64,000 nucleotides of DNA, from NCBI GenBank assembly GCA_018398815.1, contig JAFLJL010014684.1, forward strand, positions 23,203-87,202. The letters run 5' to 3'. Origin of the DNA: Conus ventricosus (Eukaryota; Mollusca; Gastropoda; Neogastropoda; Conidae). The notes beneath the pieces are model-generated. The model saw only the letters and a list, made by a program, of their open reading frames with translations. It made no database searches and was not told the DNA's origin. A program made the position numbers and the translations under genes. Shown here one piece after another: positions 11,061-22,489 of the stretch (its first letter is position 1; each line of letters opens with the position of its first letter).

Positions 11061-11960
11061 GGATGTATAACTTTTTTATAAAAAATAAAAACCCTTTTTC
11101 TTTATACTGGGGTTTAAAATTTTCCGGCCATCCAGGGTTATAACAACAAAAAACTCAAGAGAAAAGTCGCTAAAATGTGTATTTGGGTTTAAAGGGTCTT
11201 TAGACAAAACAATCTTTTTTTAAAAAAACCCAAGACAAGTGGGAAATTTCCAAACATTTTTCCTGAGTTCCCTCTGCCAGACATCAAACCCCCTTCTCCC
11301 CTCGCACAATATATGTGAGCTGAAACGATCAGGCAGTCACGACAGTAGTTCCGGCAGTGCAATTTCCCAGTGGCCGAAGAGGGACTCCTGAACGAGTTGC
11401 TGTGGCAGTCAGGCATTTAATTATTAGCAATTGAAATATCCCCCTCCTATAGGCAACAGTAACTTTCTCAGCGCCAAGTAAAGGTTTTTAGAAAAAAAAA
11501 AGTATTTGTGTTTTTTGGTATATCTGATGACTTGATTGGGTGATAGGAGGAAATTGTTTTCAGAAAGTATGAATAGAAACAAATGGTGTTGAGTGATAGG
11601 AAAAGGAGGTGGTTTAGCTAGTTCATGGCGTTGTGATGCAAACAGTTTTTGTTTATTTCGCTAATGTATAATGATACAAATGATAGTAAGCTCTGGAAGT
11701 GAGCGATGGAAACTATCATGTATTAATGGTTGGAAGTCTGTTGATAAGTACTTAAACCATTCATTGATATGAAAATTGAATATCTATGTGCTGATAAACA
11801 AGAGTGTGCGGAAATCGTACCTTGATATGAATTTAAGGGCTATACTATTACTAATGAATAATTTTGAATAATTTTATAAACGGAGACCATTCTCTGAGAT
11901 GTAGTGATTATGTGAAATGATAAAAATATTATAATGACTACCAGACTAAACAAGTCACTC
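11060..11960. other. No recognisable gene
   Basis: AT-rich sequence. 11060-11420 may hold more of the degraded capsid gene but is too corrupted by homopolymers to read. From 11450 to 11960 I see no coding signal, repeat or RNA structure. Confidence 0.5.
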
Positions 11961-11984
11961 AGTTAATGAAGCCTACTCACTCTG

Positions 11985-12035
11985 TGCGTAGCTTTCGTCG
12001 GCAATCTGGCCGACTTCTTCAGCGCAACTGCTGGG
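11985..12035 (-). ncRNA. Hammerhead-ribozyme-like motif of a Penelope-like element
   Basis: Read on the minus strand: CTGAAGA (12016-12022), then a perfect stem GTCGGC/GCCGAC with a 6-nt loop, then GAAA (11993-11996). This is the hammerhead core order (CUGANGA, stem II, GAAA). The fourth core base is A instead of the usual U, so activity is doubtful. It lies 3' of a Penelope-type endonuclease end, where such ribozymes are known to occur. Confidence 0.5.
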
Positions 12036-12279
12036 TTGAGAACTGGATTCGGTGCGCACCGCCGTGAGTGAACTCACGACAATGCGACTGATTGAGTGAG
12101 GAGTACACCGATGGCAAGTTGTGTCGGCCCCTGTCGCGGTTAAGGGTGGGGTTCCTGGCGGCGATGTGGACTGCCTCCTTTAGTCCCCTCTGGAACCATC
12201 CTGCTTCTCTGTCGAGGACTTGCACATTGTCCTTTTCGAAGTGATGTTGGGTGTGGGTCAGATGTTCACTGACAAAAAT
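12019..12279 (-). pseudogene. Penelope-like element, C-terminal (GIY-YIG side) fragment
   Basis: The minus-strand translation EHLTHTQHHFEKDN, then VLDREAGWFQRGLKEAVHI, then PTLNRDRGRHNLPSVY, has the shape of the C-terminal end of Penelope-like reverse transcriptase/GIY-YIG proteins. The rest of the protein is cut off by the SINE inserted after 12290. On the far side of the SINE (13155 onward) I could follow only a few uncertain codons. It could instead be the C-terminus of another GIY-YIG retroelement. The adjacent hammerhead-like motif favours Penelope. Confidence 0.55.
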
Positions 12280-12290
12280 ATTCTTATCTT

Positions 12291-13143
12291 ACCAGTCGCC
12301 GTAGCGAACTGGTTAGCGTCGCGGACTCCCGGCTGGGAGGTCGTGGTTTCGAATCCCATCAGAGGCATGTGGGTTTTTTCTGCCCCGACCGCTCCTACCC
12401 AGAGTTGAGTTTGCTGCGGACTCAGTTGGGAAGACTGGGACCACACAGTCGAGTTTCATCCACTTAATGGATGCGTTTCTGAGAGTGTTGCTCAAATTTC
12501 CTGACCAACACTGCAGGTGCCTGTATCTCTCGGGCCTGGTTGACGCCAGGATATATTATGAAAGGAAGCGTAGAGTACAGCCCTGTCATGTAGTCTCAGA
12601 CCGAAATGGAAATCCGTAGCATCATCTTAATCATCCTCATTCCCATTGATCAGCATTAAAAAAAAAAGTCTCAAATTCTGTGGCCCTTCATGCCCTGCTC
12701 TCATGGTGACCTCAATTTCGATATCCTCTCCGCGTCTGTGGCCTTGGTTTGCTTCCGTCGGGGTCACTGGTATCGGCGAGTCCATGGGGGCTGTCGTTGG
12801 ACGGACGTGGTGGCGCCCTCCGGAGGGAGAGCTCACTCACGCCGGCTCCGTGACTAAGCAATTATTGTCGTCAGTAGGGGGCTTAGTAGATGGTGTCCTG
12901 CGTATGTTAGATCAGAACAGGCGCCACTGAACACCACCGAAGTGACTCGGCAGCAGTGCAGTGTCTCCTCTGGTGGGTTGCCTCTTGACGACTTGACATT
13001 GACTGCTCCCTGTGGATTGCCGGTGCCGGGGCTGTGGCGGGGCCAGCCGGGCTATGGCTGTGGACGGGGTGTCGGAATGAGCGGCGTCGGTGCACTGCCT
13101 CTGAGGTGACGCAGAGGTTGGGACAGAAAAAAAAAAAAAAAAA
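12291..13143 (+). mobile_element. tRNA-headed SINE (long or composite) with target-site duplication
   Basis: It starts with a tRNA-like head: an A-box-like GTAGCGAACTGGTTAGCGTC and a B-box GGTTTCGAATCCC (about 12350). The body ends in a poly-A run (13127-13143). The 11-base word ATTCTTATCTT occurs just before it (12280-12290) and just after it (13144-13154), a target-site duplication. At 853 bp it is long for a SINE. An internal A-run at about 12658-12668 suggests two units joined, or a SINE that picked up extra sequence. Confidence 0.8.
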
Positions 13144-13154
13144 ATTCTTATCTT

Positions 13155-13607
13155 GGTGAAAGAGACGAAGGAAATAATTTCTTACATGCAATGATTATAT
13201 TCTTGGTTTATCGTAAAAGGGTCTGTGTGGAAATCCCCCCCCCCCCCCCAATGTGTAAAGCATGATTTTGAAAAGAGAATGATCTATTGTAATAATGTAT
13301 TGAACTTTGTAGATTTCTCTATGAGTATTTTTCCTGAAGTTCTGGTGAAATATAAAGTAACTGTTGGTTATGAATACGATTGACAACCATGATGAATAAT
13401 AGCCATGTTATAGTAGGCTAGATAATCAAGGTAGTTATCAGTTCCCCCAGCTAAAGTCGTTGTCCTGGTGTGACTGGGAACTGGCTGCCACTGCTAGAGG
13501 GTCTGGGCGTAGCTGGAGTCTACCCCTGTCTCCACCCTGCTGGGGGTGTGAAGGGGTCGACGTGGAGTCGACAGTGACCCGACGTGCCAGTTGTGCCAGA
13601 GCCACCG
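13155..13607. other. Unassigned spacer with poly-C run
   Basis: No gene seen. It contains a C-run near 13238-13249 and, at 13460-13600, GC-richer sequence directly before the 5' LTR. The first bases may be the remainder of the Penelope-like fragment. Confidence 0.5.
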
Positions 13608-15800
13608 TGTCACGAGTTTGTCACGAGGCCTACGACGTTCGACCCACCTAGGGTGGCGGAAATTACTTATTTGTTTATTGTCGTTGCTGTTGTCGTGTAC
13701 CCGTCCCTTAGTGGGGCTTGTGGTGCGTTGCACCTTGGTATAGTTCAGCTCAACTTCGGTTTGTTTTCTCTTCTCTCTCTCTCTAATTCCACCGCCCGTG
13801 CTATTCATCCTGCAAGTTCACGGGGGGCCCGGGGTACCTTTCTCTCGAACTTTCTGTCTATCGGCCCCCTCGCCTGTCTTTTTACCTGTCGCACGTGCTT
13901 CGTTTCTTTTAGTTTGAAGTATGCCACTCTGTGACGCAGCATGGCATGTTGGCTGCCTTTGCTGAGGGAGGTTAGCTCTTCACTCGAGCGGAAGATGTCT
14001 CGGGGAGCCCCCGCTCCAGTCCTGGTTCTTTACCTTATCGTCGAGAGTACAGTCATACTTTCAATTCCTGCAGTCGGCCTGTAGGAGAGGGACATCGTTT
14101 TCTTCTGTTTCCGCATCTTCGCCTCTGTCCTCTCGATGGACAGAGGGTAGAGAGAGTCCTTTGACCCGCCTCTTCGGGGTCACCCACGGGTAGCTGGTAA
14201 AGCATCAGTTTCGTGGTCTGTTTGTTTTGATTTGTCGTTGTTACCCGGCTTAGTCTTCGCTTTTGCGCAATTTTCTTTTGTTTTCGAAATGTAAGAGAAA
14301 TATTGTGTGAGACCTTTTCTCTGGTTAATTTTCCATCTTTAACTGGCCATTCTAAATTATTTCCAAAATTTTTTCCCTCCTGTTTATGTATCTGGTGTGC
14401 GGTATCGGTGGGGAAGGGAGAGAACCTGGTGATTCAGGGTTGGAACTTGCTTGGTCTCGCTCGTCCGCCCCTGTCACATTCGCCGGACTTTTTCCTTCGG
14501 CCACCGTCTGTTTGTGTTGCAAGGAGAGCGAGTTTTATGTTCACGAGCGTGGCGTGCGCATGATTTGTCGTTCGGATGCGTGGTTGGAAATTTTTGTGTT
14601 ATTTTTGAAATGTGTTGATAAAATGTGACAGTTGTGCCATTGAATTATTATTTGCAAATGTGGTGGCAGTTATTAAGCGATGGTCGCTGTGTTGATTTAT
14701 TCCCTAAGGAAGGAAAACGTTAAGCGTGATGGAGAGAAGGGTGAAGATAATTCATATTTGTTTTATAACCTGTTGATTTAATGCAGTCTTTTACCTGCAT
14801 CGTGTGAGAAAAAACTTGATTCAATGTGTTTATTGTGTGCGTTGAATACATTTCCCCCTCGCCCATCATGCGAGTGGCAAAAGACTTGACAGCAATGGTC
14901 AGACGGTACTGACGGCGGGGTTTCCAGTACCCTTCTTCCTTCCTCCTTCCTTCTTCTTTCCCCCCTCTTCGACTCTCCCCCCAGCTACGTCCTCCCCCCT
15001 CCCGGGGGCTTCACCGGGAGCACGATCTGGATGGTGCTACGTACTGGTCGAGGCCACGTTCTGGTTGAGACCACGGACGGGAGGGTTTGCCACACGTTTG
15101 ATCGGGGCCCACGCCTTGGTCGGACCGAGGGCTGGTAGAGACGCCCGCCGTCTTGACTGGCCGGCCTGGACCCCCGTCCAGGACCTCCAGTAACAGCTAC
15201 GTCCCCCCCCCCCCCCCCGGGACACGCTCTTCACTGCCCGCTTGGAAGTCAAAGGGTGTCGGCTTTAGCGACTCCCTGCGAAAAACCAACCCGGCTCGGA
15301 GCACCTAGTGCGACAGGGTGCTCCCAGCAGACTCGACAGGGGCAGGGGTGCGCACGCACTCCATGGTGTTAAGAAGGGTCAATGCTGGAAATATTTCCTT
15401 ATAATTGTGTATTTTGTCATATGTGCTGGAATGCTGTAAGTGTGATCATGTGCGTCGTATGGCGAAATACTTTTTTATAATCGTGCATTTGTGGGGTGCG
15501 GGAGTGCTTGATTGTGATTGTGCATGTTGTGTACGTTGGAGTGTTTGAATCGTGATTGTGCATGTTGTGTGCGTTGGAGTGTTTGATCGTGATTGTGCAT
15601 GTTGTGTGCGTTGGAGTGCTTTATTGTGATCGTGCATGTGCTGTGTTGGAAGGGTTTATTTTGCTGGTGTGAAAAAATTGGGGTGTTGTTTTCGTAATCT
15701 TATTGTGTGGTCTCTTGCGGAGCTTGTGAGGTCAGTAAATCCCTTCACTCCCACCTAGACCGATCCTGTCAGGGCAGACCTCCAGGGGTCGGTCGTGACA
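13608..15800 (+). repeat. 5' LTR
   Basis: A 2,193-base LTR beginning TGTCACGAGTTTGTCACGAG and ending GTCGGTCGTGACA. It contains a CT-rich tract, a poly-C run near 15207-15220 and a minisatellite-like stretch (15490-15650). It matches the 3' LTR along its whole length, with many one- or two-base indels and few substitutions. Confidence 0.88.
15490..15650 (+). repeat. Minisatellite inside the 5' LTR
   Basis: Three to four tandem units of about 33 bp around GATTGTGCATGTTGTGTGCG followed by TTGGAGTGTTT. A corresponding array lies in the 3' LTR at about 21495-21655. Confidence 0.8.
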
Positions 15801-15804
15801 ATTG

Positions 15805-15821
15805 TGGGGCTCGTCCGGGAT
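15805..15821 (+). promoter_or_regulatory. Primer-binding site, tRNA-Pro type
   Basis: TGGGGCTCGTCCGGGAT begins four bases after the 5' LTR. It equals the tRNA-Pro primer-binding site known from many retroviruses and Gypsy-like elements, minus one G. Confidence 0.75.
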
Positions 15822-16984
15822 GTGAAGGGCTTTGGCTGTCTCCTCCTCGTTCGCAGAGTACCTGTTTAGTTTTATCTGTTTTTTTATGTTTAGTCAGTTT
15901 GTCGGTTTGTTCGTGGGTGGTTGGCTGGGTGACTCTAGATGAAGGGTCTTTTTGGGGGCCTGAGGGACCATCCGGTGGGGACTCGGGGGTCGAGGTGGGA
16001 CCAAGAGGAGTCGAACCGCTTCCAGACCTCCTTCCGCCGGTACCTCACGCAGGTACGGCCGTAAGTCTTGCCCTTCTGTTGCCGCTCAGTCTTCCATTCC
16101 TTTTTTGTATTTAGCCAATTTTTGTTTTTTTCTCTACCGGGTTTTTGAGTACAGGGGGGTGTTTTCGGACGCTAGTGTTTTTTTTTTTTTTTTTCCTCTC
16201 TCCGGATCCCGTCTGCTAGGTTTTTTGTTTTGTTTTTTTTTCGGCCACCCCCCGCAACGTTGCTCGTGCTGTGAGCGCGGTGTTGCCAGAGGGGGGGCAG
16301 CCGGACATAGTTTTTGTTTTGTTTTTTTTTCGGTGAGCCCCACCGCACTTTTGCTCGTGCGTAGAGGGGGGGGTTTTGTTGCAAGAGTGGGAGCAGCCGG
16401 AACTTGTCCCCCACACACGCACACACACACATACACACATATACACACCCCCCTTAAAATATTTGTTTTTTTTTTTTTTCTCTAGTGGAATTGTTTTGCC
16501 CTGTATTTGGAAAACTGTAGGATATTGTTGTCATGGCGACGTCGGCGCTGGTGGTATGGCGACGCGGGCGTCAAAGAAGAAGGGTATTCAAATGTTACTG
16601 TAGTCCCTACTATTATTTACCAGTACTTCGACAAACGGTAACTTCTACCCTATTCCAGTGCTGTAGCAGGTAGTCAGTGAGTACTTTTACTCCCTCTTCG
16701 CTGGGGGGTCCCCCTGTCGAGCCCCCGACTGGCATTTCCCGCTCGAAGCGTCAGAGATAAGCAAAGCAACTGGGGGCTTCTGTGAGTCGCAAGAGACCGA
16801 AACCTTCTCCTCTCCGGCTTCCCCTCGTAAGGGCATGCCCCAGAAGACTTTCCTTATGGGAAAGTCGAGCCCCAAAGGGACGGTCAGACTGGATCATCCT
16901 CCCGTTTCGGGAGTGGTTTGAACCCCGCCAGGGACATCACTCCGTCCTGATGTTCAGAGCGAAGCGCGGGAGGATTAGGCCAAG

Positions 16985-18000
16985 TAGGGAGGGTTGCTAG
17001 GCAGGAGCCCTCCGTAGGGAAGAGCGCAGGGAGGAGGTCGCTAGGCAGGAAGCTCTCGTAGGGAAGAGCGTAGAAAAGAAGCTCCCCGACAGGGGGCCCT
17101 CTTCGTAAGGAAGAGGTTGCTCAGCGTAGGGAGGAAGCTGCCAGACAGGAGGATCAGCGCAAGGAAGAGGCTGCTCAGCGTAGGAGGAGGCTGCCCTCCG
17201 TATGGAAGAACTAGACAGGATGGAGGCTCTGCGTAGGGAGGAGATGGAACAACTTCTTTCGCGGCCTCCCGCTTCTGTAAACCCAGGGGGTTAATCACCC
17301 AGGCAGGTGATAGAGTTAGAGGCCCAAAGTTAAAGCTTCCAGAGTTCAGACCTAGTGAGGACATTGATATGTTCTTAGAGCATTTCGACAAGGTTGCTTG
17401 TTCATACCAATTGTCTGAGGAGCAAAAGGCTATGCACCTTTTTTCTGGATTATCTGGTGCTGCAAGGGAGTGTGTGCTCACTCTAAATGAAGGTGCGTCT
17501 TATGCGGGACATGCATTTGGCTCTGCGAAAGCGTTTCCACCTTACCCCAGAGCCCTACAGGAGGAAAGTTCAGGTCCTGAAGAAAAATAATGACGAGACC
17601 TTCGTGCATTTTGGGTGATAGGCTGCGCAAAAACGCTAGGGTACTGGCGTCAGTTAGCTTAAGTTGGAGCTGGAGGATCTGATCCTCATTGAACAGCTCA
17701 CCAACACTGTGTCCCCAGAGTTGAGGATCCGGATAGGCGAGACAGCACCTCAGGATTTCGCGGCTGCGATTCACACCGCTGAGGTGTTTGCTGAAGCTCG
17801 GCAGGGCTTATGGGCATCGCCCAGATAGGGAAACAGGAAGCCCTCCACGGATTTAGTGGCAAAAAGGCGCCGACAAACCGCTAGCGAGGTGAACAAGGCA
17901 GGCAGTTCATCGGGGATTTCAGCACCCCGGTTTTGTTTTCTTTTTTGGTCGTCCTGGCCACATCAGGAAAGATTGCCCTAGAGCCGCTGGTAGTCATGAG
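16985..18000 (+). pseudogene. Gag of the LTR element
   Basis: A charged, repetitive stretch (about 16985-17260) encodes an Arg/Glu-rich coiled coil. Next comes a capsid-like segment with LPEFRPSEDIDMFLEHFDK (about 17330-17400) and LFSGLSGAAREC, followed by a region similar to the C-terminal capsid/SCAN fold (FVHFGDRLRKNA; LEDLILIEQLTNTVSPELR). A zinc knuckle follows near 17930-17990 (FGRPGHIRKDC with the first Cys displaced by a frameshift). The role is RNA packaging and particle assembly. At least three frame changes and one in-frame stop break it. Confidence 0.65.
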
Positions 18001-18009
18001 GCATAGTCC

Positions 18010-18470
18010 TTTCCATCGTCCTCGTGCCTCGGCTAACGTGGGTCCATCCAAGCTTCTGATGGTACAGAGTGTCCAGTGTTTCTTTCTGTTGTTGGTTCAT
18101 CCTTGGTCGACACCATCAGGGGTTCGGAGCATCAACACTCTTTGTGGATAAGGATTTAGTTTTCCCCTAAGCCCGGCGGGGGCGCCAGTTACGATGGGGT
18201 GCGGGTTGGAGGCTGGTTTTACCTCCACCCGTCCTTCTGTTTCTTGTTTCTATCTCCACCCCCTCTTCGTGGCGAAGTGTGGGCTATCGCGGTGGAGCGA
18301 CCTCTGTATTCCCCTTTTCATAGGCAATACTATCACTTTCGCAGACGGACGCAGTCAGTCCGTGTCTACGGGTCTGCCCGTACAGGCGTGTGTGGGAGTC
18401 ACCACACGCGCCAAAGCTAAGAAGCAGGAACAGGAATTGCGGCCCTGTTCTACAGCCGATCTCTGACGAG
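18010..18470 (+). pseudogene. Protease-region remnant of the LTR element
   Basis: This is the position expected for the aspartic protease. It encodes pieces such as ERPLYSPF and ACVGVTTRAKAKKQEQE. The latter is the kind of VTRAxAKK linker often seen between protease and RT in Gypsy-like polyproteins. I do not see an intact D-T/S-G active site, so the call rests on position and linker only. Confidence 0.4.
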
Positions 18471-18619
18471 GGTTCTTGCAAAGGCCGACCCTGCTTCCAT
18501 CGTCGTCTTCAGGCCAGGGACTTGGATGTCCAACGCCTGCGACAACTGGTAGATCGTCCCACTCAGTCTGCCCGACACGCAAGGTGGGCTTCAAGCTCCA
18601 CAAGGGGGTCCTCTTTAGG

Positions 18620-18960
18620 GTTGTCACTCTGGCAGATCGTGTGGCCAAGCAGCTTGTGGTTCCCCAAAGCCTGAGAGAGTCCCGTTCTCCGGCAGGCCCA
18701 TGATTCACCTATGGCAGGCCATATGGGCTCAAAACGGACTCTCGAGCGGGTGAGACAAGACTTCTTCTGGCCGGGGATGAAAATTCGCGGGTTAGGCAGT
18801 ACTGCCGCAGTTGCGATGTCTGCCAACGGACAACGCCTAAGGTCGTTTGAGCGTGTTCCCCTAGGTCCCGTGCCACGGGTTTTGGGGGAACCATTCAGCA
18901 AGGTTGGGGTCGACTGGTGGGACCCCCTTAATCCTCCATCGATCGCGGTCACCGCTACAC
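18620..18960 (+). pseudogene. Integrase zinc-binding domain of the LTR element
   Basis: Translation gives LVVPQSLRES, then AHDSPMAGHMGSKRTLERV, RQDFFWPGMK and CRSCDVCQRTTPK across two frame changes. This is the HHCC zinc-binding domain of Gypsy-type integrases. It ends at the start of the catalytic core (FSKVGVDWWDP, near the first catalytic Asp). The remainder of the core with the other catalytic residues is missing. Confidence 0.75.
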
Positions 18961-19069
18961 TTCGGGAGTGGTAGAATCTGCGAGTCGATAACCAGAGGCT
19001 GTCCCGCTTAGGACTATCGATGCCCCTACTGTTGCTGAGGGCTCGCTGGCAGATTTGACGCGCACGGGC

Positions 19070-19263
19070 GTTGCCCAAAAAGAAGTACGGCCGGAAGTTT
19101 GTACTGGAGAGCGATCATCATCCCCTCCAGTGCTTGGACCGGATCCGGCCAGTCAGTCGTCGACTCATGAATTAGGCAGTGGAACTGCAGAGTCTGCGTT
19201 CACTTTCCGTCATATCAAGGGTTCCTGTAATACGGATGCTGACTATCTTAGCCGAGCTCCGTA
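19070..19263 (+). pseudogene. RNase H C-terminal fragment, out of the usual order
   Basis: The segment reads KFVLESDHHPL in pieces, then FTFRHIKGSCNTDADYLSRAP and a stop at 19261-19263. This is the typical C-terminal end of Gypsy RNase H. In intact elements RNase H precedes the integrase; here it follows the integrase zinc finger. The interior has therefore been rearranged or rejoined after loss of RT. Confidence 0.7.
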
Positions 19264-19603
19264 GTCAGCACATTGGAAAATCAGTCAGAGGACACCTCCC
19301 CCAACCAGGGTTTTATCCCTTTTGGTCTCTGTATCAGTGTAGTGACAGTTGTCACTTCAGTGGGTTAACGGTAGTGAATCACCCAAAGGTTCGGATTGTT
19401 ACTTTCATGGTTGGAAGGGTTTTCTTAGCTGTTTGATAAATGCAGTATTATGTATTTCCCCGTGTGATCTATCGTGGAATGTTTGTATTGGATTCATCGT
19501 ACTCTGTCGATCACAGAGAGTTGGGTTCGGTCCCATTGTTGTTAAGTTGCACATGCGACAAGGTTTAAAGGAGCACTGTATCTCAGAGAAACAGATGCTT
19601 TTT

Positions 19604-19615
19604 GGGAAAGGGGGG
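19604..19615 (+). promoter_or_regulatory. Polypurine tract
   Basis: GGGAAAGGGGGG-type purine run directly before the 3' LTR, the usual primer for plus-strand DNA synthesis. Confidence 0.75.
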
Positions 19616-19617
19616 TT

Positions 19618-21794
19618 TGTCACGAGTTTGTCACGAGGCCTACGACGTTCGACCCACCTAGGGTGGCGGAATTACCTTATTTTGTTTATTGTCGTTGCTG
19701 TTGTCGTGTACCCGTCCCTTAGTGTGGCTTGTGGTGCGGTTGCACCTTGGTATAGTTCAGCTCAACTTCGGTTTGCTTTCTCTCTCTCTCTCTCTCTAAT
19801 TCCACCGCCCGTGCTATTCATCCTGCAAGTTCACGGTGGCCGGTACCTTTCTCTCGAACTTTCTGTCTATCGGCCTCTCGCCTGTCTTTTTACCCGTCGC
19901 ACGTGCTTCGTTTCTTTTTGTTTGAAGTATGCTCACTCTGTGAGCAGCATGGCATGTTGGCTGCCATTTTCTGAGGGAGGTTAGCTCTTCACTCGAGCGG
20001 AAGATGTCTCTGGGAGCGCCCGCTCCAGTCCTGGTTCTTTACCTATCGTCGAGAGTACAGTCAGTACTTTCAATTCCTGCAGTCGGCCTGTAGGAGAGGG
20101 ACAAACCCCTTCTTCTGTTTCCGCATCTTCGCCTCTGTCCTCTCGACTGGACAGAGGGTTTAAAAGAGTCCTTTGACCCGCCTCTTCGGGGTCACCCCGG
20201 TAGCTGGTAAGCATCAGTTTCGTGGTTTTGTTTGTTTTGATTTGTCGTTGTTAGCCGGCTTAGTCTTCGCTTTTGCGCAATTTCTTTTGTTTTCGAAATT
20301 GTAAGAGAAATATTGTGTGAGACCTTTTCTCTGGTTAATTCCATCTTTAACCTGGGCCATTCTAAATTATTTCCAAAATTCTTTTCCGTTTATGTATCTG
20401 GTATGCGGTAGTCGGTGGGGAAGGGAGAGAACCTGGTGATTCAGGGTTGGAACTTGCTTGGTCTCGCTCGTCCGCCCCTGTCACATTCGCCGGACTTTTA
20501 TCCTTCGGGGCCCCCGTCTGTTTGTGTGTGCAAGGAGAGCGAGTTTTTTATGTTCACGAGGGTGCGTGCGCATGATTTGTCGTTCGGAAAGCGTGGTTGG
20601 AGATTTGTGTTATTTTTGAAATGTTTTTGATAAATGTGACAGTTTGTGCCATTGAATTAAATTTTTTGCAAATGTGGTGGCAGTTATTAAGCGATGGTCG
20701 CTGTGTTGATTTATTCCTAAGGAAGGGAAAACGTTAAGCGTGAGTGAAGAGAAGGGTGAAGATAATTTAATTTGTTTTATAAAACCTGTTTATTTAATGC
20801 ATCTTTTTACCTGCATCGTGTGAGAAGACTTGATTAATGTGTTTTATTGTGTGCGTTTGAATACACTTCCCTTCGCCCATATGCGAGTGGGCTAAGACTT
20901 GACAGAATGGTCAGACGGTACTGAGGCAGGGTTCAGTACCTTTTCCTTCCTCCTTCCTACTTCTTTCCTCCTCTCGAAATCTCTCCAGCTACGTCTCCCC
21001 CTCCGGGGCTTACCTGGAGCACGATCTGGATGGTTGCCACGTACTGGTCGAGGCCACGTTCTGGTGAGACACGGACGGGTTGGTGCCACACGCTGATCGA
21101 GGCCCGCTTTGGGCGGGACCCCAGGGCTGGTTAGAGACGGCCCGCCGTCTTGACTGGCCGGCCCGGCCCCGTCCAGGACCTCCCGTTTTCAGCTACGTCC
21201 CCCCCCCCCCCCCCCCCCCCCCCCGGGACACGCTCTTCACTGCCCGCTGGAGTCGAGGGGTGTCGGGTTGAGCGACTCCCTGCGATAACCCAAACCGGGT
21301 CGGAGACCTAGTTTCGACAGGGTGCTCCCAGCAGGACTCGACAGGGGCAGGGGTTGCGCACGCACTCCATGGTGTTAGAAGGGTCAATGCTGGAATTTTC
21401 CTTATATTTTGTATTTGTATATGTTTTGGAATGCTTTTAAGTGTGTTCATGTGCGCGTATGCGAAATACTTATTTATAATCGTGCATGTTGGGGTGCGGG
21501 AAATGCTTGATTGTGATTGTGCATGTTGTGTACGTTGGAGTGCTTTATCGTGATTGTGCATGTTGTTGCGTTGGATGTCTTGATCGTGATTGGGGCATGT
21601 TGTGTGCGTTGGAGTGCTTTATTGTGATCGGCATGGTGCGTTGTGTTGGAATGGGTTTTTTTGCTGGTGTGAATAAATGGGGTGTGGTATCGAATCTTAT
21701 TGTGTGGTCTCTTGCGGACGTGTGAGGTCGTCACTCCCTTCACTCCCACCTAGACCGATCCCGTCAGGGCAGCCTCCGGGGTCGGTCCCTGACA
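19618..21794 (+). repeat. 3' LTR
   Basis: A 2,177-base repeat matching 13608-15800 with numerous short indels. Landmarks are the same TGTCACGAG start, CT-tract, long C-run (about 21201-21224), minisatellite and TGACA end. Most differences are run-length changes, so LTR divergence cannot be used to date the insertion. Confidence 0.88.
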
Positions 21795-22489
21795 CCCGCT
21801 TCTTGCGACCAGAGCCGCCGCTCTTAGGTTTTTTGAACCAGGACTTTGGCCCAGTCGCACCAGAGCATCGCCCTTCTGCTGTACCCGGGCCGTCGCTTTT
21901 GGGGGTTTTCACCAAATTCTCTTGTGTTTGAACTGCAAACTCTTGCTGTGTTGGAGCCTTCGCCCTGTTGTGGAAAAGTCGTGCTTTTTCCCTTCTGTGG
22001 GACTCTGTTGAGCTGCTCCTCCTGACTGTGTGAGTCCCAGGAGAGGACTTTTCCTCTGCAGATTTTCACGAAAACTTGCGAGTCGGGAATGTCATGTTGA
22101 GCGGACGTGGCCAAAAAAAATAAAAACACCACAACACACACACCACACACACCCCACACACAAACAAACACACACACACATTATAAATATTATATTTATA
22201 TATTATAAATATATATTATATTTTAAAACAAAGCTGCTCTTATGTCTTAGATGAAGAAAATAGGGGAAGAGATAAAACATTATTCTGCAGTGGGAGATGA
22301 TTCTGCTAAAAAAAGCATGCTTAGTGGGTGAATGGGGAAAAATAAAATTAAATGCTTCCAAATGACCTTCAGCAACTTATAGTCTCCAAGGGGAAAATCC
22401 TCCAAAAAGGGAGGGAAACTCACTAACATATAACTCCTGGTCATATTCCGATATTTCGAAACCTGGTTGTTTCTCCTCAGTGACCGCGG
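21795..22489. other. Unassigned sequence with CA/AT microsatellite
   Basis: 21795-22080 encodes basic, proline/serine-rich frames on the minus strand (KSWFKKPKSGGSGRKKR) reminiscent of a retroelement Gag linker, but I cannot assign it. 22120-22220 is a CA-rich run followed by an AT-rich simple repeat. 22250-22489 shows nothing recognisable. Confidence 0.5.

Larger units (their letters stand above)
13608..21794 (+). mobile_element. LTR retrotransposon (Ty3/Gypsy-like), non-autonomous, with 2.2-kb LTRs
   Basis: Two long direct repeats (13608-15800 and 19618-21794) begin TGTCACGAG and end TGACA. A primer-binding site follows the first and a purine tract precedes the second. The 3.8-kb interior encodes a Gag with coiled-coil and zinc knuckle, a possible protease-region remnant, an integrase zinc-binding domain and an RNase H end, but I find no reverse transcriptase palm. 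Frames are broken throughout. The flanks CACCG and CCCGC give no convincing target duplication. The 2.2-kb LTRs are unusually long. Confidence 0.85.

Noticed and set aside
10496..11416. Novel small ORFs in the noisy region
   Set aside because: They fit better as shifted pieces of a Polinton capsid gene and ATPase.
12291..12370. A functional tRNA gene
   Set aside because: The A and B boxes are present but the cloverleaf is not complete and a poly-A-tailed body with target duplication follows; it is a SINE head.
15446..15637. Frames with repeated HAQSQSS/TQHAQS words in the LTR
   Set aside because: A minisatellite inside the LTR read on the opposite strand; not a gene.
18563..19078. A 171-codon minus-strand ORF in the LTR element
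   Set aside because: Antisense to the integrase/RNase H coding sense; composition is that of a shadow frame.
21080..21271. A proline-rich ORF near 21.1 kb
   Set aside because: Generated by the poly-C run inside the 3' LTR.
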